Position numbers and translations under genes: made by a program
NCBI RefSeq assembly: GCF_022437945.1
Contig: NZ_CP092535.1
Coordinates: forward strand, 3,968,001-4,032,000
Length of the DNA: 64,000 bases
Reading direction: 5' to 3'
Source: Nocardioides sp. TF02-7
GTDB lineage: Bacteria; Actinomycetota; Actinomycetes; Propionibacteriales; Nocardioidaceae
Shown: positions 21,625 to 31,881 of the stretch, piece by piece
How positions within the stretch are numbered: position 1 is the stretch's first letter
Layout: each line of letters begins with the position of its first letter
Notes under the pieces: generated by a model
What the model was told of the DNA's origin: nothing
The model's database searches: none
Seen by the model: the letters and a program-made list of their open reading frames with translations, nothing else

Positions 21625-24484
21625 TCAGGGCACCGGGTCGGCGTCGGCGAGGAGTCCGTGCCGGACGGCGATCGCCGCCGCCTCGGCGCGGCCGGCTGCG
21701 CCGAGCTTGGCGAGGATGTTGGAGACGTGGACGCTCGCCGTCTTGGTGCTGATGAACAGCTCGCCGCCGATCTCCCTGTTGGACAGACCGCGGCTGACCA
21801 GGCGCAGCACCTCCGTCTCGCGAGCGGTCAGCGCTGCGAGCGGCGTCCGGTCGACGGACGCGCCGTCGGCCGGCGCGACCCCGGCCCGCTGGGCGAGCGC
21901 CGCGAGTCGGCGGACGAGCAGCCGCGCCCCGATCGCCCGGGCCGCCTCGCCCGCCCCGGCGACCAGGTCGCGGAGCGCCTGCCGGTCCCGGGCCGCCGAG
22001 ACGTGCCCGGCCAGCCGCAGTTGGGCGTACGGCGCCAGGTGGACCGGCGCGGGAGCGTCGGTCAGCAGCCCGACCGCGGACGTCCACGCGTCGCGGTCGT
22101 CGACCAGCTCGGCCTCGGCCAGCGTCCGCCACACCACTCCCATCCGGTTCGCCTTCGTCGTGGTCAGCAGCTCGCGCACGATGCTGGTGCGGCCGGCGGG
22201 GTCGCGATGCGTCGAGGGCGGCGGCGGCCGCGGCCGCGACCGGGAGCAGCGGCCAGATCCGCGGCGGGTCGAAGTACGCCGGGTGCGCGAGGTAGACCTC
22301 GACGTCGCGCCACGCCCGTTGCGGCCGCCCGGTCAGGACCGCGTTCTCGGCGTCGACGCGCATCACCTGGGCGACGAACTGTGGTGCCGGCTTGCCGAGC
22401 GCGATGAGGTGCCGGTGCTCGTCCAGGACCTCCTCGGCTGCGTCGAGCTCGTCGCGGTAGGTCAGCAGCCAGGCGAGGAGCAGCTCGAGGTGGGTGCGGT
22501 GGCTGGACGGCGGGTCGAGGGGCCACCGCCTCGGCGAGCAGGTCGGCGGCGCGTGACCAGTTGCCGGTGGCGAGCATCGACTCCGCGGCGTTGCCGGCGA
22601 GGTAGGTGCCGAACGACCGCTCGACCCCGTGCGCCGCGGCCTCGCGGTGGCCGGCGAGGGGCGACGTCGACCGCCTCCTGGTAGCGCCCGGTGAGGTGCA
22701 GTGAGTCGGAGAGGTTGAGCTGCGCGCGGAGACGGGTGTGGACGCCGGCGGCCTCCGCGCCCACGGCGGCCTCGAGCTCGGCGATGCCCGCCACGTCCTC
22801 GCACTCCGCCACCAGGGCGCTGCCGAGGGTGACCTGTGCGTCGGCCTCGGTCGCCCGCGCGCCGGCGGCACGGGCGGCCGCGACCGCCCGGCGCGCCGCG
22901 GGCAGCGGGTCGGCGCCGAGGTTGAGCCGCATCCGCGCCGCCCGTTCGAGGAGCTCCGCCCGCGTGGCCGGGTCGGCCACCCGGGGGAGCAGCTCCTCGG
23001 CCAGTGCGAGGTCGGCCTCGGCGCCGGGGCGCAGGGAGTCGAGCAGCAGCAGGGCACGGAGGAGGAGGCGGTCGGCCCGGCCGGCGGCGTCGTCGGCACC
23101 ACCGACCTCGAGCGCCTCGCCCACCAGCTCGAGCGCCCGGTCGTAGTCGCCCGCGTGGCGGGCGCTGCGCGCCGCTCCGGTCAGCACCTCCACCCGGGGC
23201 CCGGCCGCTCCCTCCGGGTCCTCGACGCCGTTCCACAGCTCCAGGACCCGCTCGTGCATCGCCAGCGTCTCGGCGTGGGCCACGGTCGTCGACCGCATCG
23301 CGCGCACCGCCGCCCCGAACGCCCGGTCGGCGTCGCCGGCGGCGAGGCGGTGCAACGCGACCGCGTGGTCGGCGGTGCCGCGGGCCAGGTCGGGGCGGCG
23401 CTCCAGCGCGTCGGCGAGCCGCGCGTGCAGCAGGGTCCGCTCGCCCGGGAGCAGGTCGGCGTACACCGCCTCGGCGAAGAGGGCGTGGCGGAAGGCGAGG
23501 CTGTCGTCGTCGACCCGCAGCAGCCCCACGTCGACGGCGGCGCGCAGGTGGTCGTCCACGGCGGTCGGCTCGGCGGTGGCCTCGACCAGCAACGCGTGCG
23601 GCACCCTCGGTCCCGCCACGGCGGCGAGGGCCAACGTGGGACGAGCCTCCTCCGGGAGGAGGCCGGTGCGTGCCTCGAGCGCGCCCCGCAGCGACGCCGG
23701 CAGCTCCCGCCGCCCCGGTGCGATCGCCGCGAGCTCCTCGACGTAGAGCGGGACCCCGTCGCTCCGCCGTCGTACGTCGTCGATGCGGGCGGCGCCGGGC
23801 GCCCGGCCGTCCAGCGCCGCGAGCAGCGCAGCCACCTCGCGACGGTCGAGCCGGCGCAGCGGCAGCCGGACGGCGCCGGGCAGTCGCGCGAGGTCGTCGA
23901 CCATCCCGCGGAGCTGCCGTGCGCCGCTGGCCTCGTCGGGGCGGAACGTGAGCACCAGCAGCACCGGCGCATCACCGAGGGTGCGGGCGGCGAACTGGAG
24001 GAGCGAGCGGCTGGACCCGTCGGCCCAGTGGACGTCCTCGACGACGACCACCAGCGGCCGCACCCCGGCGGCACCCCGCAGCACCCGGACGACCGCCTCG
24101 AACAGCTGCAGCTGCAGGTCGCCGGCGGGTGCGGCGCCCGCCGGGTCCCGCAGCTCGGGCAGGAGCGTGGCGAGGGCGTCACGGCCGCCCGCTGCCCACG
24201 CGGCCAGGGCGTCGCCGCCGTGCAGGTCCTCCAGCGACCGCAGCACCCCGAGCACCGGCGCGAACGGCAGACCTGACTCGCCCATCGGCACGCAGAGGCC
24301 ACGGACGACGCCGACGCGCGCCGGCCGGTCGCGCAGGCGGAGGGCGAAGCGGTCCACGAGGGCGGTCTTCCCGAGCCCGGCCTCCCCCGGCGACCAGCAC
24401 GACCCGGCGCCCGGTGTCCTCGGCGCCGGCGAGCTGCTCCTCCAGCACCGCCAGCTCCTCGTCGCGGCCGATCAGGTCGGGCAT
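21625..24484 (-). CDS. LuxR-family regulator with AAA ATPase (LAL/MalT-like), four frame breaks
   Basis: Large ATP-dependent transcription activator of about 950 residues. The N-terminus (MPDLIGRDEELAVLEEQLAG) leads to a Walker A that reads GEAGLGKT once an extra G near 24388 is removed, then Walker B LVVVVEDVHWADGSS. A long helical, TPR-like middle follows. The C-terminal LuxR HTH is LTARETEVLRLVSRGLSNRE plus IGGELFISTKTASVHVSNIL. Further breaks near 22663, 22515 and 22205. No adjacent target operon is obvious. Such proteins sense a ligand through the middle domain; the ligand is unknown. Confidence 0.85.
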
Positions 24485-24552
24485 GGCCCCATCGTGGCAC
24501 CCGCGGCGCCTGCCGTGGAGTCTTGCGGGACGGCGTACCCGGCCGGCTCCGC

Positions 24553-24564
24553 TACGGTGACCGG
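24553..24564 (+). promoter_or_regulatory. Leaderless -10 box for NUDIX gene
   Basis: TACGGT (24553-24558) followed by 6 nt and the ATG at 24565. This places the transcription start at or next to the A of ATG, and it fixes the start codon. No AT-rich element precedes it at the position seen for erm and the ABC-F gene. Confidence 0.5.
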
Positions 24565-24994
24565 ATGCACCGCTTCGCATCGGTCCTGCTCGTGGACCCG
24601 GAGGGGCGGCTCCTGCTCCAGGAGCGTGACGAGCACCCGCTGATCGACCCGGGGCGCTGGGGCTTCGTCGGCGGCCACGTCGACGCGGGGGAGGACCCCG
24701 ACGACGCGGCCTACCGGGAGCTCGAGGAGGAGACCGGCATCCGGCTGGCGCCGCCGGCGCTGCCGCTGTGGCAGGAGTTCCGGGTGTTCCACGCCGCCTA
24801 CGGCACCCACGACTCCGTCCGGGTCTACGTCGCCCCGACCGACCTCGGCGACGACGACGTCGTGGTCGGCGAGGGCCGGCAGATCGTCTTCGTCGACCCC
24901 GACCGGGCCACCGACCTGCCGCTCACGCAGGCGGCCGGCCAGATCCTGCCGCGCTTCCTCGCCTCCGACCGCTACCGGGGAGCTGGTGTCGTGA
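24565..24994 (+). CDS. NUDIX hydrolase
   Basis: Hydrolyses a nucleoside diphosphate-linked compound; substrate not predictable. The NUDIX box is complete: GGHVDAGEDPDDAAYRELEE followed by ETGI. As printed the frame runs on into the next protein, but removing one G from the run at 24977-24980 gives a stop TGA at 24992-24994, overlapping a GTG start of the next gene (GTGA). That arrangement is far commoner than a NUDIX/SMP-30 fusion, so I split the two. Product about 142 residues. Confidence 0.75.
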
Positions 24995-25931
24995 GCTTCG
25001 CCGTCCACCCCGTGCCCGCCGACGGCGCCGAGGACGTCGTCGTCGCCACCGACGGGCCGGACGCGGGCGCCGTGTTCACCGGCACCGCCGACGGGTCCGT
25101 GTTCCGGGTCTCCCACGACGGGCGCCGGATCGACCGGGTCGCCCACACCGGCGGCCGGCCGCTCGGCATCGAGGTCGCCCCCCGACGGCCGGCTCCTCGT
25201 CTGCGACGCGCGGCGCGGCCTGCTCTGGGTCGATCCCCCGCCGCGGCGGGGTCGAGGCGATCGCCGACAGCGTGGCCGGCGACCCGATGAAGTTCTGCAA
25301 CAACGCCGCGATCGCCCGCGACGGCACGGTCTGGTTCAGCGACTCCTCGACCCGCTACGGCATCGACCGGTGGAAGGACGACTTCGTCCAGGACACCCGC
25401 ACCGGCCGGCTGCTGCGTCTCGACCCCGACGGCACCGTCTCGGTGGTGCTGACCGGCCTCGCCTTCGCCAACGGGGTGGCGCTGGCCGCGGACGAGTCCT
25501 ACGTCGCGGTCGCCGAGACCGGGGCGCGCACCGTGGTGCGCCACTGGCTCACCGAGGAGCGGCGCGGGATGCGCGACAAGCTGTGCACCGACCTGCCCGG
25601 CTACCCCGACAACATCGCCCGGGGCAGCGACGGCCTGATCTGGGTCACCATCGCCAGCCCCACCGACCCGGTGGTCGAGCGGCTGCAGCGCGCGCCGATG
25701 GCGCTGCGCCGTGCGGTGACCCGGGTCCCGGCGCGCCTGCAGCCGAAGCCGAAGCGGACCGTGCGGGTGCAGGCGTACGACGACACCGGCGCGCTCGTGC
25801 ACGACGTCGACGTCCGGCCCGACGACCACGGCGGTGCCGGCTACCACATGGTGACCGGGGTGCGGGAGTTCGACGGAAGGGTCTGGATGGGCAGCCTGCA
25901 CGAGCCCGCGATCGCGGTCTACGCCCTCTGA
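24991..25931 (+). CDS. SMP-30/gluconolactonase or strictosidine-synthase-like beta-propeller, two frame breaks
   Basis: Six-bladed propeller hydrolase-like protein of about 313 residues. GTG 24991 (MSFAVHPVPADGAEDVV) is the likely start. After extra C bases near 25190 and 25236 the chain reads through GDPMKFCNNAAIARDGTVWF, DSSTRYGIDRWKDDFVQDTR, GLAFANGVALAADESYVAVA and LPGYPDNIARGSDGLIWV, which are the repeat-blade motifs of the strictosidine synthase/SMP-30 group with conserved Asn metal ligands. Translationally coupled to the NUDIX gene. Substrate unknown. Confidence 0.75.
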
Positions 25932-25936
25932 CCACC

Positions 25937-25949
25937 TAAACTCGTCGGC
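25937..25949 (+). promoter_or_regulatory. Leaderless -10 box for dxs
   Basis: TAAACT (25937-25942) is followed by 7 nt and ATG 25950, only a few bases after the stop of the preceding gene. Confidence 0.45.
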
Positions 25950-27870
25950 ATGTCCGTCCTCGACCAGATCACCGCGCCCCGCGACCTCCGCGGGCTGTCC
26001 GAGGACGAGCTGACCGCCCTCGCGGCAGAGATCCGCGACGTCCTGATCCGGACCGTCGCCACCAACAGCGGCCACCTCGGTCCCAACCTGGGGGTCGTCG
26101 AGCTCACGCTGGCCATCCACCGGGTCTTCGACTCGCCCACCGACAAGGTGGTCTTCGACACCGGCCACCAGTCCTACGTCCACAAGCTCGTGACCGGCCG
26201 GCACCAGGACTTCGGCACGCTCCGGCGCGAGGGCGGCATCAGTGGCTACCCGAGCCAGGCGGAGTCCGAGCACGACCTGGTCGAGAACTCGCACGCGTCG
26301 ACCGCGCTGTCCTACGCCGACGGCCTGGCGAAGGCCTACCGGATCCGAGGCGAGGACCGCCACGTGGTGGCCGTGATCGGCGACGGCGCCCTCACCGGCG
26401 GCATGGCCTGGGAGGCGCTCAACAACATCGCGATCGCCAAGGACTCCCCGCCTCGTCATCGTCGTCAACGACAACGGGCGCTCCTACACGCCCACGATCG
26501 GCGGTCTCGCGACCGCGCTCGCCGGGCTCCGCACCAACCCGCGCTACGAGCAGGTGCTCGACCTGGTCAAGAAGCGCCTCAACGCCGTCCCCGGCGTGGG
26601 ACCGACGGCCTACGACGCGCTCCACGCGGTGAAGAAGGGCCTCAAGGACGCCCTCGCGCCGCAGGGGCTCTTCGAGGACCTCGGGCTCAAGTACGTCGGT
26701 CCGATCGACGGTCACGACCGGACCGCCGTCGAGCAGGCGCTCGAGCAGGCCAAGCGGTTCGGCGGGCCGGTCATCGTGCACACGATGACCCGCAAGGGGT
26801 TCGGCTACGACCCTGCCGAGCGGCACGAGGCCGACCAGTTCCACGCTCCCGGGCCGTTCGACGTGCAGACCGGGGCCGAGAAGCCCAAGGGCCGGATCTG
26901 GACCGACCACTTCGCCGACCACATCGTCGAGATCGGCGCCCGGCGCCCCGACGTGGTGGCGATCACCGCCGCGATGATGCACCCGGTCGGCCTCGACAAG
27001 TTCGAGTCCCGGTTTCCCGAGCGCACCTTCGACGTCGGCATCGCCGAGCAGCACGCGACGACCTCCGCGGCCGGGCTCGCGATGGGCGGCCTGCACCCGG
27101 TCGTCGCCGTCTACGCGACGTTCCTCAACCGGGCGTTCGACCAGGTCCTGATGGACGTCGCGCTGCACCGCTGCGGCGTGACGTTCGTGCTCGACCGGTC
27201 TGGCGTGACCGGCGACGACGGCGCGAGCCACAACGGCATGTGGGACATGTCGATCCTCCAGGTCGTCCCCGGCCTGCGGCTCGCCGCGCCCCGCGACGTC
27301 ACCCGCATGCGGGAGCTGCTCGACGAGGCGGTCGAGGTCGCCGACGCGCCGACGGTGGTCCGGTTCCCCAAGGGGCCGCCGCCGGAGGACGTCGCGGCCG
27401 TCGGCCGTGCCGGCGGGTGCGACGTGCTGGTCCGCGACGGCCGGCGCGAGGTGCTGGTGGTCTCCGTCGGTGCGATGGCGCAGGTCGCCGTGGGTGTGGC
27501 CGAGCGGCTCGCCGCGCAGGGCATCGGCGTCACCGTCGTCGACCCGCGCTGGGTGAAGCCGGTCGACCCGGCGCTGGTCGAGCTCGCGGCCGAGCACGAG
27601 CTGGTCGTGACGATCGAGGACAACGGGGTGGTCGGCGGCGTCGGCGCGGTGCTGCTCCAGACGCTGGCCCAGGCGGGTGTCCGCACGCCGGTGCGGTTGC
27701 ACGGCATCCCGCAGGAGTTCCTCGACCACGCCAAGCGTGGCGTGATCCTCGAGCGGATCGGGCTCTCGGCGCAGGCGATCGCGCTCGAGGTGGTGCACGA
27801 GGTGACCGGGAAGGCGGCGGATGCGGCGGCGGACGACCGGACGCTGCTCGATGTCGACGGGACGCGCTGA
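25950..27870 (+). CDS. dxs: 1-deoxy-D-xylulose-5-phosphate synthase, one frame break
   Basis: First enzyme of the MEP isoprenoid pathway: pyruvate plus glyceraldehyde 3-phosphate to DXP, using thiamine diphosphate. About 639 residues. Motifs: HQSYVHKLVTGRHQDF, the ThDP site VIGDGALTGGMAWEALNN, GPIDGHDRTAVEQAL, the catalytic-Glu region DVGIAEQHATTSAAGLA, and DRSGVTGDDGASHNGMWD. One extra C near 26447 splits the frame inside the ThDP motif (VNDNGRSYTPTIGG resumes in the next frame). The pathway normally depends on Dxs, so the break is almost certainly an error. The 3' end overlaps the next gene by 20 bases. Confidence 0.93.
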
Positions 27871-29097
27871 CGCCCGTCGCAGGCACCGTCCGCTCGCCGT
27901 ACTGCTCCTGCTCCTGGGCCCCACGGTCGCCGCCTGCGGCGACGACCCCGTGCCCGAGCCGGACCCCGCGGCCGAGGCCGTCACGGCGATCTCCCGCACC
28001 CTGGGCCAGCGCGCCCGGGCGCTGCGCACCGGCGACGAGCGACGGTTCCGGCGCACGGTCGCCCACCAGCGGCCACGCTTCGCCGCCGCGCAGGCGACGT
28101 ACTTCGACAACCTCGCGCAGCTGCCGTTGGCGACGCTGCGGCTCGACCTGGACACCGACTCGCTCGAGGAGGACGGCGACGCGGTCTGGGCCGAGGTCGA
28201 GGTGCGGCTGCAGCTGGAGGGGTACGACGTCGCGCCGGTCGTGACCCGCGACCGCTACCGGTTCGCGCCAGCCCGCGACGGCCGGCGCTGGCTGGTCACC
28301 TCGACCACCGACCGGGCGTGGGAGGCCGAGCACCGCCCCCCAGCCGCAGCCGTGGGACCTCGGTGCGGTGGAGGTGAGGGAGGAACCCGGCGTGCTGGGC
28401 GTGTTCGACTCCGGCACCGTCGTCCACGCCGACGAGCTGCTCGACTCGTTCCGGAGGGGGCGCGACGACGTCGCTGCCGTGGTGCCCCAGGCGCGACCCC
28501 ACGGCGCGGTGGTCTACGCGCTGGCCGACGACGCCTACCTCGGCACCGTGCCGGGGCTGCCCGTGGACGACCCGGACCGGCTCGACGCCGTCACGATCCC
28601 GGTGCCGCGCGACCCGGCCGACCGCGACGGACCCACGGCCTCCCACCGCGTGCTGGTGCACCCCCGGGCGCTCGCCGAGCCCGGACCGGCCCTCGACCGG
28701 CTGGTCCGGCACGAGCTGACCCACGTCGCCCTCGGCGACCGGGCGCGCGGCGCGCCGCTGTGGATCTCCGAGGGCGTCGCGGAGTACGTCTCGGTGCGCT
28801 CGGAGGGACAGCCGGAGCGCAGCCTCCCCGAGCGACGCGCTCGTCGTCGCCGCCGACGCCGACGGCCTGCCGGGGGACGAGCAGCTCGTGGGCCCCGACG
28901 CCGAGGCGTGGTACGCCGTCGCGTGGTGGGTCTGCGAGCACGTCGCGGCGACCTACGGCGAGCCGGCCCTCTGGTCGCTGCTCGACGCCCTCGCCGAGGG
29001 CCGGGACGAGGAGGAGGCCGTCCCGGCGCTGCTCGGGACCACCCCTGCCCGGCTGGCCGCCGAAGGCACAGGACTGATGCAGCGGACCTACGGGTAG
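27851..29097 (+). CDS. Lipoprotein with peptidase-MA-like metalloprotease domain, two frame breaks
   Basis: ATG 27851 (MSTGRADARRRHRPLAVL) overlaps the dxs end. A signal peptide with lipobox (TVAAC) is followed by a helical domain (about residues 25-150) and a gluzincin-like domain with the zinc motif HELTHVALGDRARGAPLWIS and the downstream Glu in EGVAEYVSV. Extra C bases near 28335 and 28825 break the frame; after repair the protein is about 414 residues and ends MQRTYG. The HExxH and second Glu are intact, so it may be active. Likely surface-exposed; substrate unknown. Confidence 0.75.
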
Positions 29098-29162
29098 CGC
29101 CCGTCCCGCTCCCTCTCGGCCGTCGGCGCAGCCGCCTCGGCAGCCGCGAACGCGAGGGGGAA

Positions 29163-29174
29163 TACCCTGTCCAC
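29163..29174 (+). promoter_or_regulatory. Leaderless -10 box for PAC2-family gene
   Basis: TACCCT (29163-29168), 6 nt, then GTG at 29175. This spacing supports GTG 29175 as the start even though the first codons are out of frame with the rest because of an indel. Confidence 0.45.
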
Positions 29175-30115
29175 GTGACAGATTCCCCCGCCTGGTGCAC
29201 ATCGTCGACGATGTCCCTGAGCTCTCCGGGGTCGAGTCGCTGGTCATGGTCGTCGCGCTCGAGGGCTTCCTCGACGCCGGCAACGCCGGCGCCATCGCGT
29301 CCCGCCACCTCGTCGCCCACGGCGCCGACGGCGGCGGCGTGGTCGTCGCGACGTTCGACGTCGACCAGCTCCACGACTACCGAGCCCGCCGTCCGCCGAT
29401 GTCGTTCGTCCGGGACCACTACGAGGCCTACGACGCGCCCCGGCTCGTGGTGCGGCTGCTGCGCGACGTCGGCGGGACGCCGTACCTCCTGCTCCACGGA
29501 CCGGAGCCCGACATCCGGTGGGAGGGGTTCTGCCCGCGCCGTCAAGGAGGTCGTCGACCGCTTCGGCGTCACCCTGCTCGTCGGCATGGGCGCGGTGCCG
29601 ATGGCCGTGCCGCACACCCGGCCGATCGCGATCACCCACCACGCCAACAACCCCGAGCTGCTGACCGGCACCAGTCCGTGGCGCGGGAGCTGCGGGTCCC
29701 GAGCAGCGCCCAGGCGCTGCTCGAGCTGCGGATGGGGGAGTGGGGGCAGGACGCCCAGGGCTTCGTCGCGCACGTGCCGCACTACCTCGCCCAGCTCGAC
29801 TACCCGCGGGCGGCCATCGCGCTGCTCGGGCAGGTCGAGCTCGCCGCGCGGCTGACCATCGACCTCAGCGACCTCGACCGGGCGGCCGAGGACCGCGACG
29901 ACGAGATCGCCCGCTACCTCGCGGCCAACGCCGAGGTGGGCGAGGTCGTCGCGGCGCTCGAGCAGCAGTACGACGCGTTCGCGCGCGCCGAGGAGAGCGG
30001 CTCGAGCCTGCTCGCCGAGGACCAGCCGCTGCCGACCGGCGAGGAGATCGGGCAGCAGTTCGAGCAGTTCCTCGCCGGTCTCGAACGGCCGGACGAGACC
30101 GGAGGTGGGTCGTGA
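29175..30115 (+). CDS. PAC2 (proteasome assembly chaperone-like) family protein, three frame breaks
   Basis: Actinobacterial PAC2-fold protein of about 313 residues; many actinobacteria with proteasomes encode one, but its role is not settled. GTG 29175 begins VTDSP, then after a missing C near 29185 the chain reads LVHIVDDVPELSGVESLVMV, GFLDAGNAGAIASRHLV, RPPMSFVRDHYEAYDAPRLV. After breaks near 29530 and 29682 come GVTLLVGMGAVPMAVPHTRP, TITHHANNP-like PIAITHHANNPELLTG and a charged C-terminal helix region. Its stop overlaps the tesB start (GTGA). Confidence 0.8.
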
Positions 30116-30963
30116 ACGACGCCGCGCGCCGCCTGGTGTCGCTGCTCGACCTCGAGGAGATCGACACCGACCTGTTCCGCGGCCGGCAGCCCGAGACCGT
30201 CCGGCAACGGGTCTACGGCGGGCAGGTCGCCGCCCAGGCCCTGATCGCCGGCCATCGGGCGGTCGAGCCCGGCTACCACGTGCACTCGCTGCACTCCTAC
30301 TTCCTGCTGCCCGGTGACTACCAGGTCCCGATCGTCTACGACGTCGAGCGGATCCGCGACGGCCGGTCGTTCGCCACCCGCCGGGTGCTGGCCCGTCAGC
30401 ACGGCCGCCCGATCTACTACCAGTCGATCAACTTCCAGCGCACCGAGGACGGGTTCGAGCACCAGGACGCGATGCCGGAGGTCAAGGGCCCCGAGGAGGG
30501 CCTGGACCTGTTCGAGCTGATGCGCGAGCGCGGCGCCGACGACGGCCTCAGCAAGGAGTGGGAGGCGCTCGACGTCCGGTGGCTCGGCAGCTCGCAGTAC
30601 GGCGGCATCGAGCTCGACCCGGTGCGGCCCTCCCAGACGCAGCTGTGGCTGCGGATCGCCGGGCGGCTCTCCGACGACCCGCTGGAGCACCTCGCCACGT
30701 TCACCTACGCCAGCGACGTCTCGCTGCTGGGGGCCTCGCTTGCCGCCCACGACACCGACCCCACGCGGGTGCAGATGGCCTCGCTCGACCACACGATCTG
30801 GTTCCACCGCCCGTTCCGTGCCGACGAGTGGTGGCTCTACGACCAGTGGTCGCCCTCGGCCGGCGGCGGCAGGGGTCTGTCGCTCGGGCGGGTGTTCACC
30901 CAGGACGGCACGCTGGTCGCGACCGTGGCGCAGGAGGGCCTGATCCGGCCGAGGACGCGGTAG
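30112..30963 (+). CDS. tesB: Acyl-CoA thioesterase II
   Basis: Hydrolyses acyl-CoA to free acid and CoA. Intact 283-residue double hot-dog protein. N-terminal half has FRGRQPETVRQRVYGGQVAA and HVHSLHSYFLLPGD; C-terminal half has the catalytic Asp in ASLDHTIWFHRPFRADEWWL and the Gln in TVAQEGLIR. GTG 30112, preceded by GGAGGTG, overlaps the PAC2 stop. It converges on the MaoC gene. Confidence 0.92.
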   Translation: MNDAARRLVSLLDLEEIDTDLFRGRQPETVRQRVYGGQVAAQALIAGHRAVEPGYHVHSLHSYFLLPGDYQVPIVYDVERIRDGRSFATRRVLARQHGRPIYYQSINFQRTEDGFEHQDAMPEVKGPEEGLDLFELMRERGADDGLSKEWEALDVRWLGSSQYGGIELDPVRPSQTQLWLRIAGRLSDDPLEHLATFTYASDVSLLGASLAAHDTDPTRVQMASLDHTIWFHRPFRADEWWLYDQWSPSAGGGRGLSLGRVFTQDGTLVATVAQEGLIRPRTR

Positions 30964-30995
30964 CCCCCGGCCGGAGGGGCGGACGGCCGGCGCTA
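30961..30995. terminator. Candidate terminator hairpin between convergent genes
   Basis: The stretch runs from the tesB stop to the MaoC stop and can fold with outer arms TAGC and GCTA and inner CGGCCG elements around a short purine-rich loop. It is very GC-rich and lacks a T tract. Confidence 0.35.
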
Positions 30996-31880
30996 CGGGC
31001 TCGTTGTCCGGCCGAGCAGGTGCGGTGCGCTCGACCTCGGGCTCGTCAGCGCGAAGGCCCACCCCGCGTCGGTCCGCTCGGCGCCGAACCGCACCTTGCC
31101 GGGAAGGAAGACCGGCTTCTTGAAGCCGACCTCGACCCGGACGGCGTCGGGGAGCCGGTTCTCCAGCGCCGCGATGCAGCGCGCCTTGGTCCACATCCCG
31201 TGCGCGATGTGACGGGGGAACCCGAACGCCTTCGCGGTCAGCGGGTAGAGGTGGATCGGGTTGTGGTCGCCCGACACCGCGGCGTACCTGCGACCGAGGT
31301 CGCCCGGCAGCCGCCACTCCGGCGCGGTCGCCTCGACCGCCGGGAAGGACGTGCCGGGGTCGCCGTGCTCCTTGTCGCCGCCGCCGAGGCGGAGGTAGGT
31401 CGAGACGGACTCCCACACGACCTCGTCGCCGACGGTGGCGGTCACCGCCATGTCGAAGGCGCGGCCCTTGGTGCTGGCGCGGAGGTTGCGGGCCCGGAGC
31501 TCGAGCGAGACCGTCTCGCCGACCGCGACCGGTCGGTGCTGCGTGATCGCGTTCTCGAGGTGGACGGTGCCGATCGCGGGGAACGGGAAGGACGGGTCGG
31601 TCATCAGCGCCATGTGCAGCGGGAACGCCAGCATGTGCAGGTAGGGCACCGGCGCGACGTCCTTGCTGGGGAACCCGCACACCGCGGCGTACCGGTCGAC
31701 CTGACCGCGCTCGACCCGCACGCCCTCGCGACGGAGCGTGAGGTCGGGCAGGTCGCCGCCGGCCTTCCGGACCCCCGGCAGCTGGTTGACGCCGGGGACG
31801 ACCGGGAGCGCGGCCTTCAGCATCGTGGCGGTGCCGCCGCCGGGCTGCACGACCCGCACGTCCCCGGCCATCTTGCCCAC
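30993..31880 (-). CDS. MaoC-family (R)-specific enoyl/3-hydroxyacyl dehydratase (HtdX-like)
   Basis: Intact 295-residue protein with two hot-dog halves. The hydratase-2 motif is in YAAVSGDHNPIHLYPLTAKA with the downstream HIAHGMWTKARCIAALE. The N-terminal half has VERGQVDRYAAVCGF and FPLHMALMTDPSFPF. It lies directly after the FabG4-like gene (one base apart) and with the divergent thiolase reproduces the htdX-fabG4-fadA2 arrangement known from Mycobacterium tuberculosis (Rv0241c-Rv0242c-Rv0243). Probable role in fatty acyl chain metabolism. Confidence 0.88.
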   Translation of the reverse strand: MGKMAGDVRVVQPGGGTATMLKAALPVVPGVNQLPGVRKAGGDLPDLTLRREGVRVERGQVDRYAAVCGFPSKDVAPVPYLHMLAFPLHMALMTDPSFPFPAIGTVHLENAITQHRPVAVGETVSLELRARNLRASTKGRAFDMAVTATVGDEVVWESVSTYLRLGGGDKEHGDPGTSFPAVEATAPEWRLPGDLGRRYAAVSGDHNPIHLYPLTAKAFGFPRHIAHGMWTKARCIAALENRLPDAVRVEVGFKKPVFLPGKVRFGAERTDAGWAFALTSPRSSAPHLLGRTTSP

Positions 31881-31881
31881 G

